Below are positions 8,884 to 18,377 of a DNA stretch of 42,670 nucleotides, in pieces. The position numbers and the translations under genes were made by a program. A model generated the notes under the pieces. It had not been told where the DNA came from. It did no database searches and worked only from the letters and a program-made list of their open reading frames with translations. Numbering within the stretch: position 1 is the stretch's first letter; the number at the start of each line of letters is the position of its first letter. Source of the DNA: Balneolaceae bacterium (lineage in GTDB: Bacteria; Bacteroidota; Rhodothermia; Balneolales; Balneolaceae); contig JAFIES010000133.1 of NCBI GenBank assembly GCA_020832415.1, forward strand, positions 1 through 42,670, read 5' to 3'.

Positions 8884-10107
8884 ATGCCCTCAATTGGTAA
8901 AGATCTCCAGAAAATTCGAACTCACCTTGATTACACAATACAGGATATTCAGCAGTTCACTAAAATTCCTGTAAGCACTCTTCAAACAATTGAAAATGAC
9001 ACTATTTTTGAGCGTTCTGCAGAAGGCACAACCTATATACGAAGCTTTATCAGAAGTTATGGCCGCTCATTACAAATTGATGATGATACCCTGATCAAAG
9101 CGCTTGATCAGCAGGCAAACGGGAACTATAGCAATCTTCTGCTGCAAAGCTTTCCAGGGTTAAATCCATCAGCACCGGCTGATGATCCCATACCCGAAGT
9201 TGATAATAGAACAGAACAAGAGGTGGATGGTATTGAAGCAGAGTCTGAAACCGTGACGGAAAATCAGCCTCCAAGAGAGCTTTTCAATCAAGAATCAGAA
9301 CGTTCGTCATCTGAGAAACCGGAATCACAACCCGAAGAGAAGAAGCAAGTTTTATCTGAGGCTCCCAATATCAGTTCGAAAGCAAGTGAAGATGCTGGTG
9401 AAATTGTAACCACAGAAACACCGGCAAACGAACCCTCTCCGGCAAAAAACAGTGCTGAACCCTCAATTAAAAGTGTTAACTGGGCTGACCTTGGAAATAA
9501 AGCTCACACCCAAAAGAAAAAATCGTCCGTATGGATTTTCGGAATCATCATACTGCTTGCCATTGCTGCCGCAGCTGTTTATATGATGTACGATAATGAA
9601 ATGTTCAGTTTTGGAAATGTTCAGGAATCAGACCAATCTATCACCGAATATCAATCATCTCCGGGTGGTGTTTCTCTTGACCTGAGCAATAACGGGCAAT
9701 CAGCTGAAAACGAACCTATTGAGGAGCAACCTGCAGCACCCGTTTCATCCGATCTGGATGAGGTACTTTTCATTACAGTTTATGCTGCTTATGATGTTGC
9801 AGATCCCGTACGTGTGTGGAGTGATCTGAAACCACGCCTCGATCCTTACTGGCTTGAACAGGGAATGGCTCTCAATTTTGAGTTTCAGGATACCATTCGA
9901 ATCAGAGGCCCGTATTCAAATATGCTGCTATTTAAAAACGGGCACCGAATCAGCGACTTTCAAGAGTATTACATTGAAGAAGAAAACTACGTGGAACTTA
10001 CCCGCGATTATTTCAATTCTGATGCCAAATGGATTAATTCTGTACCGTTTGACTTGCCGGCCGGGGTATCTGCGCCGGAAAGTGTTGAAAACAGGCCTAC
10101 GTTTTAA
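8884..10107 (+). CDS. RodZ-like helix-turn-helix membrane protein with DUF4115 domain
   Basis: 407 residues in the RodZ order. A Cro/CI-type HTH spans residues 5-70 (GKDLQKIRTHLDYTIQDIQQ is its start). An acidic, low-complexity linker rich in Glu, Ser and Pro covers roughly 85-205. One membrane helix (VWIFGIIILLAIAAAAVYMM) follows at about 215-236. A periplasmic beta-rich DUF4115 domain covers about 290-400. RodZ connects the MreB cytoskeleton to the cell-wall elongation machinery. The gene is followed by ligA after 24 bp. The long linker is the least conserved part. A transcription-factor role is unlikely given the architecture. Confidence 0.85.
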   Translation: MPSIGKDLQKIRTHLDYTIQDIQQFTKIPVSTLQTIENDTIFERSAEGTTYIRSFIRSYGRSLQIDDDTLIKALDQQANGNYSNLLLQSFPGLNPSAPADDPIPEVDNRTEQEVDGIEAESETVTENQPPRELFNQESERSSSEKPESQPEEKKQVLSEAPNISSKASEDAGEIVTTETPANEPSPAKNSAEPSIKSVNWADLGNKAHTQKKKSSVWIFGIIILLAIAAAAVYMMYDNEMFSFGNVQESDQSITEYQSSPGGVSLDLSNNGQSAENEPIEEQPAAPVSSDLDEVLFITVYAAYDVADPVRVWSDLKPRLDPYWLEQGMALNFEFQDTIRIRGPYSNMLLFKNGHRISDFQEYYIEEENYVELTRDYFNSDAKWINSVPFDLPAGVSAPESVENRPTF

Positions 10108-12129
<2,022 letters not shown>

Positions 12130-12192
12130 CGATCTGAATTTCTACTTAAAAAGCATTGATATTATTCGATTAAACCAATTTCACGAGTGAAT

Positions 12193-12220
12193 TTGGTATC
12201 TACAGTTGTATCGATATAAA
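12193..12220 (+). promoter_or_regulatory. Candidate promoter for the pgpH-xerD unit
   Basis: TTGGTA and TATAAA are separated by 16 bp in the 181-bp gap between ligA and the PgpH-like gene. A second AT-rich hexamer, TATAAT at 12279-12284, is nearer the start but has no good upstream partner. Either could drive the gene. No terminator hairpin is visible after ligA, so read-through from ligA is also possible. Confidence 0.35.
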
Positions 12221-12310
12221 GTAACCTCTTTTATTTTGGCTTCACCCTCCTTATACTTTCAAATGTTTACACGCTCTCTATAATTGGCGTGGTGCATATA
12301 AATATATTTT

Positions 12311-14686
12311 ATGAGCATTTTAAAAAAACTTGGTTTAGCACAAAAGAAAAGCGAAAGTCCGCCCCCTATCGGTGCAAATAAAATTAAAGAGCAACAAGAA
12401 GCTGCAGAGAAGAAAAACAAGTACTTCAGAGTTATCACACTACTTGTTTTTTTAGGTGTAGTACTTGTTTCACTGCCTCAAACCACATTTCAGCCGGTTG
12501 CAAACTATTCCATAGGAGAACCCTGGCGAGCCGATGACCTTACCGCACCCTTTACATTCGCCATCAAAAAAACAGATAGTGAACTGCAGGAAGAGCGTGA
12601 TGAAATCAGGCAGCAAACAGCTCCAATCTTTCATGTAGACAACAATGCCAATGTAGTGATTGAAGCCCGTATCGACTCCATTTATCGTTCACTGCAGCCT
12701 GTTTTGGATAGTTACCTCCAATGGCAAGAATCACGCTCCGCCGGAGATGAGTCCGCTGCCGAAAGCGACAGTCTTCAATATTTACAGGATCGTGATAACG
12801 CAAATGTGCAGCTGAGTAACGATCACTGGAATACGATTTTAGAAAATTATGCCACTGTAATTCAAAATAATCAACCTGAACGGCGGGCTGTAATCTTTCA
12901 GATCAGAACACAAATTTTTGATCTGATTGATCAGTTAATAGCTGACGGAATTATTGACCGAAGTAAAGAAGACATCGATAACAACGAAATTATCATTCGA
13001 AATCTTCGTCAATTAACCGAAAGATCTGTCTCGCTCGCCAATATCCGTGATTTAAGTGAAACCTCCGATTATGTTCAGCTACAGTTAAACAGAGGGTTTG
13101 TACCTGCTGTAGCCAGGGTTGGATATGAAATTTTTTCACAGGTAATCCGGCCTAACCTCTACTATAGCGAAGCGGATACGGAAGCCTATCTTGAAGAGCA
13201 ACTATCCAACATTTCTACTACAAAGGGTGCTGTGGATCAGGGGCAAATTATTGTGCGAAGAGGCGATATTGTAACCTCAGAGACGGATAATATTCTTCGC
13301 AGCCTCGCAGAAGCACGTGCACTCACCGCTACCGAATTAGAACGCTGGCTACGATATCTTGGTGAAGCGATCGTGGTAATTATCGCTACGCTGATGTTCT
13401 TTATCTACATTTTCCTCTACAGAAAAAAGATCTACGATTTACCATCGATGTTCCTGCTGGTTTTTCTGGTGATGGGCATTGTGGCTCTGGCAAGTGCACT
13501 CATCTATCCATTCGATAATGTAAACAGCTACATAGTGCCCATTGCGGTAGCACCCATAATTCTCACCATTATTTTCGATTCGAGGGTGGGCCTGATGGCA
13601 ACCGTTACGCTTGCTATTATTACAGGTATCGTCCATGATTATAACTTTGAATATCTGGTAGCCACAATAGCCGCTTGTAGCCTGGGTGTATTTTCAGTGC
13701 GGGATATTAAGAAAAGATCTCAGTTCTTCTTCATTACTCCCGGTATTGTATTCATCTCTTACATGCTTGTAATTTCAGGATTTGGATTGGCCCGATTTAC
13801 AGGATGGGAGAAGTTTTTCGGCGACCTCTTTTTTGTTGGTGTCAATTCAGTTTTCATCTTGTTTACCTACCCGCTCATTCTTCTGTTTGAGAAGATGTTT
13901 AAGATCACTACCGATTTTACCCTGCTAGAACTTGCCGATACCAATTTGCCCCTGATGAAAGAGCTTATGAGCAAAGCACCGGGTACATTTCATCACAGTT
14001 TGCAGGTAGCGAACCTTGCAGAGTCGGCGGCCTCAGATATTGGCGCAAATGCACTTCTCTGCCGTGTTGGAGCAATGTATCATGATGTTGGCAAAATGGT
14101 TAAACCATCCTACTTCATTGAGAATCAAAATAAATCGAACGATCACGATAAGCTGAAACCGCGAATGAGTGCTTTGGTAATTAAAGCACACGTAAGCGAA
14201 GGTGTAAAAATCGCAAAAGAGCATAATCTGCCTGATGTAATCACAGATCTGATTAAAACTCACCATGGCACTTCACTTATACGGTATTTCCATCAGAAAG
14301 CAACTGAGGATTCGGATACCATCCAGGAAGAAGATTTCAGGTACGACGGACCGATTCCATTTACAAAAGAGCAGGGAATTTTAATGCTTGCTGATGGTGT
14401 GGAAGCATCGTGCAGGGCCATGAAAGATACGACATACAGCAAGCTTGAAAATCAGATTAACCGCATTGTTGATGGCAGTATAAATGATGGCCAGCTGAGC
14501 AACTGTCCGCTCACATTCCGGCAGATTCAAACCATAAAAGAGTCATTTCTGAGTATTCTGAAAGGTGTCTATCACAGCAGAATTGAATATCCTGATGAAA
14601 AAAAGGATACCAAAAGCGTGAAAGCTCCAGATAAACGTGCAGAAGAGGTAAAGCCGGATCCGGTTGAGAATAAAGAAGACGAATAG
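12311..14686 (+). CDS. 7TM-HD family phosphohydrolase, PgpH-type cyclic-di-AMP phosphodiesterase
   Basis: 791 residues. One membrane helix (VITLLVFLGVVLVSLPQ) lies near residues 41-57. A large extracytoplasmic 7TMR-HDED domain follows to about 345, and a block of seven hydrophobic helices runs to about 540. The cytoplasmic HD domain has its first His near 560 in TFHHSLQVANL, the HD pair in GAMYHDVGKM and the later IKTHHGTSL. This architecture is that of PgpH, which hydrolyses cyclic di-AMP and so affects osmotic and cell-wall balance. The C-terminal 40 residues are a charged tail. The stop codon abuts the xerD start with no gap. Confidence 0.92.
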   Translation: MSILKKLGLAQKKSESPPPIGANKIKEQQEAAEKKNKYFRVITLLVFLGVVLVSLPQTTFQPVANYSIGEPWRADDLTAPFTFAIKKTDSELQEERDEIRQQTAPIFHVDNNANVVIEARIDSIYRSLQPVLDSYLQWQESRSAGDESAAESDSLQYLQDRDNANVQLSNDHWNTILENYATVIQNNQPERRAVIFQIRTQIFDLIDQLIADGIIDRSKEDIDNNEIIIRNLRQLTERSVSLANIRDLSETSDYVQLQLNRGFVPAVARVGYEIFSQVIRPNLYYSEADTEAYLEEQLSNISTTKGAVDQGQIIVRRGDIVTSETDNILRSLAEARALTATELERWLRYLGEAIVVIIATLMFFIYIFLYRKKIYDLPSMFLLVFLVMGIVALASALIYPFDNVNSYIVPIAVAPIILTIIFDSRVGLMATVTLAIITGIVHDYNFEYLVATIAACSLGVFSVRDIKKRSQFFFITPGIVFISYMLVISGFGLARFTGWEKFFGDLFFVGVNSVFILFTYPLILLFEKMFKITTDFTLLELADTNLPLMKELMSKAPGTFHHSLQVANLAESAASDIGANALLCRVGAMYHDVGKMVKPSYFIENQNKSNDHDKLKPRMSALVIKAHVSEGVKIAKEHNLPDVITDLIKTHHGTSLIRYFHQKATEDSDTIQEEDFRYDGPIPFTKEQGILMLADGVEASCRAMKDTTYSKLENQINRIVDGSINDGQLSNCPLTFRQIQTIKESFLSILKGVYHSRIEYPDEKKDTKSVKAPDKRAEEVKPDPVENKEDE

Positions 14687-15598
14687 ATGGCTTACTTTGA
14701 AGCAGAGCTGAAACGTTATCTGCAGTTCATTAAGCTTGAAAAGGGACTCTCTGAAAATTCCATACTCTCCTATCGAAATGATCTTGAACGATACCTCAAA
14801 TTTGTTGCAAGAGATCTTCAGCTCAACAAGCTTGGGGGAATTACACTTTCGCATATCGAAAATTACCTGGTTGAACTCACGGAGCTTAGCCTTTCCGTAA
14901 GTACCATTGCACGAAACATTTCCAGTATTCGCAGCTTTCACGAATTTGCAATGGTGGAAGGAATGGCAGAAGCAAATCCCGCTGAGCTTGTAGAATTACC
15001 AAGAAAAGCTGCAAAACTACCCGAAGTGCTCGATGCCAATGAAGTGGAAAGAATTATCGACGCTGCCGACAGAACTGAGCATGCCGGAATTCGAGATGCA
15101 GCCATCCTGGAAACTCTCTATGCAAGCGGAATGCGGGTAAGTGAACTCACGGATCTTGAAATGGACCGGCTTTTTTTTGAGATCGGATTCATCCGGGTAA
15201 TCGGCAAAGGCAATAAAGAGCGGCTGGTTCCAATCGGCGGACTTGCCCAACAGGCAATAGAACACTATCTGGAGACCTCACGGCCTCTGTTTATGAGCGA
15301 TAAAAATCCGCAAAAAAGTGAAAATAAACTTTTCCTGAACCAGAGAGGTGGTCCGTTAACCCGTATGAGCATTTGGAATATTGTGAATAAGTATGCCAAA
15401 AAAGCCGGCATCAAAAAGAATGTATATCCTCATATTTTTCGACACTCCTTTGCAACACATCTGCTGGAAGGCGGCGCTGATCTTCGGGCCGTGCAAGAGA
15501 TGCTGGGGCACACTTCCATCACCACTACTGAGATATATACCCACGTTGACCGATCACTCCTCCATCAGGTTCATAAAGAATTTCACCCAAGGGCATAG
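14687..15598 (+). CDS. xerD: Tyrosine recombinase XerC/XerD family
   Basis: 303 residues, the normal length for Xer recombinases that resolve chromosome dimers at dif. The N-terminal SAM-like core-binding domain covers about 1-95. The catalytic domain keeps every active-site residue: Arg150 in ASGMRVSEL, Lys174 in GKGNKER, His249 and Arg252 in HIFRHSF, His275 in MLGHTSI and nucleophile Tyr284 in TEIYTH. The ATG directly follows the pgpH stop. Choice between XerC and XerD is by overall feel, and no dif-like site is seen here. It is not linked to an integron or phage. Confidence 0.9.
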   Translation: MAYFEAELKRYLQFIKLEKGLSENSILSYRNDLERYLKFVARDLQLNKLGGITLSHIENYLVELTELSLSVSTIARNISSIRSFHEFAMVEGMAEANPAELVELPRKAAKLPEVLDANEVERIIDAADRTEHAGIRDAAILETLYASGMRVSELTDLEMDRLFFEIGFIRVIGKGNKERLVPIGGLAQQAIEHYLETSRPLFMSDKNPQKSENKLFLNQRGGPLTRMSIWNIVNKYAKKAGIKKNVYPHIFRHSFATHLLEGGADLRAVQEMLGHTSITTTEIYTHVDRSLLHQVHKEFHPRA

Positions 15599-15620
15599 TT
15601 TTTAATAGAAAAATTCTTCA

Positions 15621-15649
15621 TTGACAGGGAGTAATCCAATCCGTAAATT
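15621..15649 (+). promoter_or_regulatory. arsR promoter (TTGACA-17 bp-TAAATT)
   Basis: A full-consensus TTGACA is spaced 17 bp from TAAATT, only 16 bp ahead of the arsR ATG. Transcription would begin around 15656, inside the palindromic operator, leaving a leader of about ten bases and no room for a Shine-Dalgarno sequence. The arrangement is what repression by ArsR requires: the bound repressor would cover the -10 element and the start site. Confidence 0.7.
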
Positions 15650-15669
15650 CATCGTAAAATTACGATGAA
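15648..15669 (+). promoter_or_regulatory. ArsR operator 1 (palindrome before arsR)
   Basis: Inverted repeat TTCATCGTAA-AA-TTACGATGAA with perfect 10-bp arms, extendable to 11 bp. It overlaps the -10 element, the expected transcription start and the arsR ATG at 15665. The identical arms occur once more before arsD. Reuse before two arsenic units and absence elsewhere in the window make this the likely ArsR binding site. Confidence 0.85.
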
Positions 15670-16012
15670 TACCATGATTACAATCACACCCATAGACATC
15701 AGTCAATCAAACATTAAACGTACTGCAGAACTTGCGAAAGCTCTTGGCCACCCTGCAAGAATCGCAATTCTCAAGCTACTGTCAGAGCGGGATAGCTGTG
15801 TGTGCGGAGATATCACCGATCAGCTGCCACTTGCACAATCAACCGTTTCGCAACATTTAAAAGCACTGAAATCAGCCGGGCTGATTCAGGGAAATGTTGA
15901 AGGTGTAAGGACCTGCTACTGCCTTGATCCAAAAGGAATAAATGAATTGACCGAGCTACTTGCAGGGTTTTCACAAAACCTGGTTACAAACTATCAAAAC
16001 AATTGCTGCTGA
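15665..16012 (+). CDS. arsR: ArsR/SmtB family arsenic-responsive repressor
   Basis: 115 residues with a winged-helix domain; LAQSTVSQHLKALKSAGLI is the recognition region. Thiols are Cys45 and Cys47 in DSCVCGD, Cys84 and Cys86 in TCYC, and a terminal Cys114-Cys115. The CVC pair sits where E. coli ArsR binds As(III), but the third Cys of that CVCxxC site is missing here; the terminal pair may supply it. Arsenite binding would release the operator. An ATG at 15674 is an alternative start, since the first one lies within the operator. It is followed after 4 bp by arsM. Confidence 0.92.
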   Translation: MNTMITITPIDISQSNIKRTAELAKALGHPARIAILKLLSERDSCVCGDITDQLPLAQSTVSQHLKALKSAGLIQGNVEGVRTCYCLDPKGINELTELLAGFSQNLVTNYQNNCC

Positions 16013-16016
16013 ATAT

Positions 16017-16832
16017 ATGAAACAAGAAGAGCCCCGGGTTCACCTGAAAAAACTGGTTTTAGAAAAGTACGATCAGATTGGTAAAAGCTCGCTTACTGAT
16101 GATGAAACTTATGGTTGCTGTGGGCCCACTAACTGCTGCACCGTTGATTATGAGGTTTTTGCAGATGATTACACCCAGATAAAAGGCTACAACAAAGATG
16201 CGGATCTCGGCCTCGGTTGCGGCATGCCCACTGAGTTTGCACAGATCAAAACGGGAGATACCGTTGTTGATTTGGGCTCAGGTGCCGGTAACGACTGTTT
16301 TGTTGCCCGCCAGCTTACCGGAAATAACGGACGGGTGATTGGTGTAGACTTCTCTCCTTCGATGATTCAAAAAGCCCGTGAAAATACCACGAAATTAGAA
16401 TTCACGAATGTGCAATTTATTCATGGAGATATCGAAGAGCTGCCGCTTGAGGATGAAATTGCCGATGTAGTGGTTAGTAATTGTGTACTCAATCTTGTAC
16501 CCGACAAAGAGAAGGCTTTTTCAGAAACATACAGGGTTTTAAAAAAAGGTGGCCATTTCAGTATTTCTGATGTTGTTACCGTTGGAGATATGCCGGAAAC
16601 ATTAAAAAAACATGCTGAAATGTATGCAGGATGTGTTTCCGGAGCGGTTGATCAAAAAGATTATTTAAACATTGTGAAAGGTACAGGATTTAAAAATCTA
16701 TCCATCCGCAAAAGCAAAGAGATTCATCTGCCTGATGAACTGCTGAAAGAGACCTTATCAGACAACGAATACGAGCAATTTATCTCATCTAACGTAGGTA
16801 TTTACAGCATAACCCTTTATGGAGAAAAATAG
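16017..16832 (+). CDS. arsM: Arsenite S-adenosylmethionine methyltransferase ArsM
   Basis: 271 residues from the ATG at 16017; a longer frame back to 15960 would overlap arsR and is unlikely. It methylates As(III) to methylarsenicals with SAM. Motif I is DLGSGAGNDCF at 85-95. The As(III)-binding cysteines of the family can be placed at Cys68 (GLGCGMP), Cys156 (VSNCVLNL) and Cys206 (YAGCVSG). The N-terminal segment also has two vicinal pairs, Cys34-35 and Cys40-41 (GCCGPTNCC). It lies 4 bp after arsR in the same transcript and so should be arsenite-inducible. Confidence 0.95.
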   Translation: MKQEEPRVHLKKLVLEKYDQIGKSSLTDDETYGCCGPTNCCTVDYEVFADDYTQIKGYNKDADLGLGCGMPTEFAQIKTGDTVVDLGSGAGNDCFVARQLTGNNGRVIGVDFSPSMIQKARENTTKLEFTNVQFIHGDIEELPLEDEIADVVVSNCVLNLVPDKEKAFSETYRVLKKGGHFSISDVVTVGDMPETLKKHAEMYAGCVSGAVDQKDYLNIVKGTGFKNLSIRKSKEIHLPDELLKETLSDNEYEQFISSNVGIYSITLYGEK

Positions 16833-16835
16833 AGA

Positions 16836-17603
16836 ATGAAAATTGCACTTTTCAGTGATATCCATGCAAATATTGACGCGCTAAAACCAGTTCTCAACGA
16901 CATTTACAACAGAAACCCTGATGCAGTTTACTGCCTGGGCGATCTTGTGGGTTATGCTCCTTACCCGAATGAAGTAATCAATGAGATTCGGTCGAGGGGA
17001 ATTCCGGTAATTGCAGGAAACTACGATCAGGGTGTGGGGCTCTACAGTGGTGACTGCGGATGCGCCTATAAAACTGAGAAAGATCAAACCAATGGGGAAA
17101 AATCGATCGCTTTTACAAATGATGTAATCGATGAAGAAAACAGAGCATATTTAAAATCACTGCCGGCACATTTAAGGCTGGAATTTGGCGTAAATGGCAA
17201 TCCATGGAACATGCTGCTTGTTCACGGCAGTCCTCGCAAAATCAACGAATATCTCTTCGAAGAGAGGGAAGACAAAAGCCTTCTTCGCATGATGAAAAAA
17301 GCTGGTACACATCTGATGGCCTTTGGCCACACGCACAAACCGTATCATAAAATTATCGAAGATGATGATGGAAAAGTACGACATGCCATTAACATTGGCT
17401 CAGTCGGCAAACCGAAAGACGGAGATCCGCGTGCCTGTTATGTGATGCTTGATTGGGATGGAGATTTAGATTTAACAAATCCTGAATCACTTAAAGCAGA
17501 TTTCATACGAATAGAGTACGATGTTGAAAAAGCTGCGCAGGCAGTTGAAGACAGTCCGCTGCCAAACGCCTTTGCAGATATGCTTCGAAATGGAGGAAGT
17601 TAA
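16836..17603 (+). CDS. Calcineurin-like metallophosphoesterase in the ars operon
   Basis: 255 residues with every metal-binding block of the family: FSDIHANID, LGDLVGY, AGNYDQG, LVHGSPR and FGHTHKP. The sequence is closest to the MJ0936/YfcE-like group of small phosphodiesterases, whose physiological substrates are mostly unknown. It starts 3 bp after arsM, so it is co-transcribed with arsR and arsM, which suggests a role under arsenic stress. It contains a CGCAYK segment near residue 72 that could bind thiophilic metal, but this is speculative. Confidence 0.85.
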   Translation: MKIALFSDIHANIDALKPVLNDIYNRNPDAVYCLGDLVGYAPYPNEVINEIRSRGIPVIAGNYDQGVGLYSGDCGCAYKTEKDQTNGEKSIAFTNDVIDEENRAYLKSLPAHLRLEFGVNGNPWNMLLVHGSPRKINEYLFEEREDKSLLRMMKKAGTHLMAFGHTHKPYHKIIEDDDGKVRHAINIGSVGKPKDGDPRACYVMLDWDGDLDLTNPESLKADFIRIEYDVEKAAQAVEDSPLPNAFADMLRNGGS

Positions 17604-17612
17604 CCGGAATAA

Positions 17613-17909
17613 TTATCCCTGTGTAAGCAGAATCATACTTTCCTTAAGGGCACCTACTGAATGAACTACATTAGCCGGAATCTCAACTTCGTCGAACTGT
17701 TTCATCCGGATATCTTTTTTCTCTTGATGATAAATAACATCACCTTCCAGCACGAGTAATTTTGTTGGATGTTTGGCTGTATGCTCTTCCAGTTTCATTC
17801 CCTTATTGAAACCAAATATCAACACTTTAAAGGAATCACCAATATGAAATGATTTTGCAACAGGTTTATCTGATGTCTTAAGTTGTTCTTTAATCTCTTT
17901 GATCGTCAT
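17613..17909 (-). CDS. Small cupin-domain protein
   Basis: 98 residues, a single cupin barrel. The first motif region (LEEHTAKHPTKLLVLEGD) has two His and a Glu. The second (FDEVEIPANVVHSVGA) supplies one His. A metal could be held by these, but the motifs are incomplete compared with enzymatic cupins. The gene is on the minus strand inside the arsenic island and is 95 bp downstream of the FmdB-type gene. A role in arsenic or thiol metabolism is an inference from position. Its 3' end converges with the metallophosphoesterase at 9 bp. Confidence 0.8.
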   Translation of the reverse strand: MTIKEIKEQLKTSDKPVAKSFHIGDSFKVLIFGFNKGMKLEEHTAKHPTKLLVLEGDVIYHQEKKDIRMKQFDEVEIPANVVHSVGALKESMILLTQG

Positions 17910-18004
17910 TTTGCAGGATTTGATTCGTATTGATTTATACTCTCTTTAACGCAAAAGATAATTAAAATTACACTAACAAAAGTGAGGGCACACTCTCAGC
18001 GAAT

Positions 18005-18229
18005 TTATATCCCGCACATTCCACCGGCACAGCAACCACCCGTTGGAGGAGCTTCTTGCTTTGTGGATGAACTTCCCGTGAGGGCAATACCGCTGAATAC
18101 CTGGGCAAAATTCTTAGATTCGCAGGAATCACAAACAAGAGATGCAGCCATCTCCTCTTTTTTATCCATGGATGATCTGAACTCAATTATATTTCCGCAA
18201 TCTTCACAACGATATTCGTAAAATGGCAT
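18005..18229 (-). CDS. FmdB-type zinc ribbon protein with Cys-rich tail
   Basis: 74 residues. The N-terminal zinc ribbon (MPFYEYRCEDCG ... CDSC) uses Cys8, Cys11, Cys33 and Cys36 and matches the FmdB/CxxC_CXXC_SSSS family of putative regulators. The C-terminus is a Gly-rich tail with Cys66, Cys67 and Cys72 (GGCCAGGMCGI). Such tails occur in the family, but the resemblance to arsenic-binding CC-x4-C sites, in this locus, is notable. The gene is divergent from arsD and its start is 99 bp from the second ArsR operator. Confidence 0.85.
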   Translation of the reverse strand: MPFYEYRCEDCGNIIEFRSSMDKKEEMAASLVCDSCESKNFAQVFSGIALTGSSSTKQEAPPTGGCCAGGMCGI

Positions 18230-18321
18230 AATGAACGTGGGTTGATTTACATTTTATCATAAAAAATACAAAAGATTCTGCTGCCGAATACAAATTTAAT
18301 CCAAATCAAAGTTGGAGAATC

Positions 18322-18349
18322 TATACTTTCATCGTAATTTTACGATGAA
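18322..18349 (+). promoter_or_regulatory. ArsR operator 2 with -10 element, before arsD
   Basis: The arms TTCATCGTAA (18328-18337) and TTACGATGAA (18340-18349), with spacer TT, repeat operator 1. A TATACT hexamer at 18322-18327 abuts the palindrome, so the geometry relative to the promoter is the same as at arsR, although no good -35 is visible. The arsD ATG follows 29 bp later. Position in the divergent gap means it may also influence the FmdB-type gene. Confidence 0.82.
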
Positions 18350-18377
18350 TTAAAAATATTATTAAACCTCAGCTTAA

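Noticed and set aside
14687-15598. Integrase of a mobile element bringing in the ars island
   Set aside because: The recombinase fits housekeeping XerC/D in length and motifs, is joined to pgpH without a gap, and no repeats or att-like sites flank the island.
15960-16016. 19-codon upstream extension of arsM
   Set aside because: It overlaps arsR and lacks family features; the ATG at 16017, 4 bp after arsR, is a better start.
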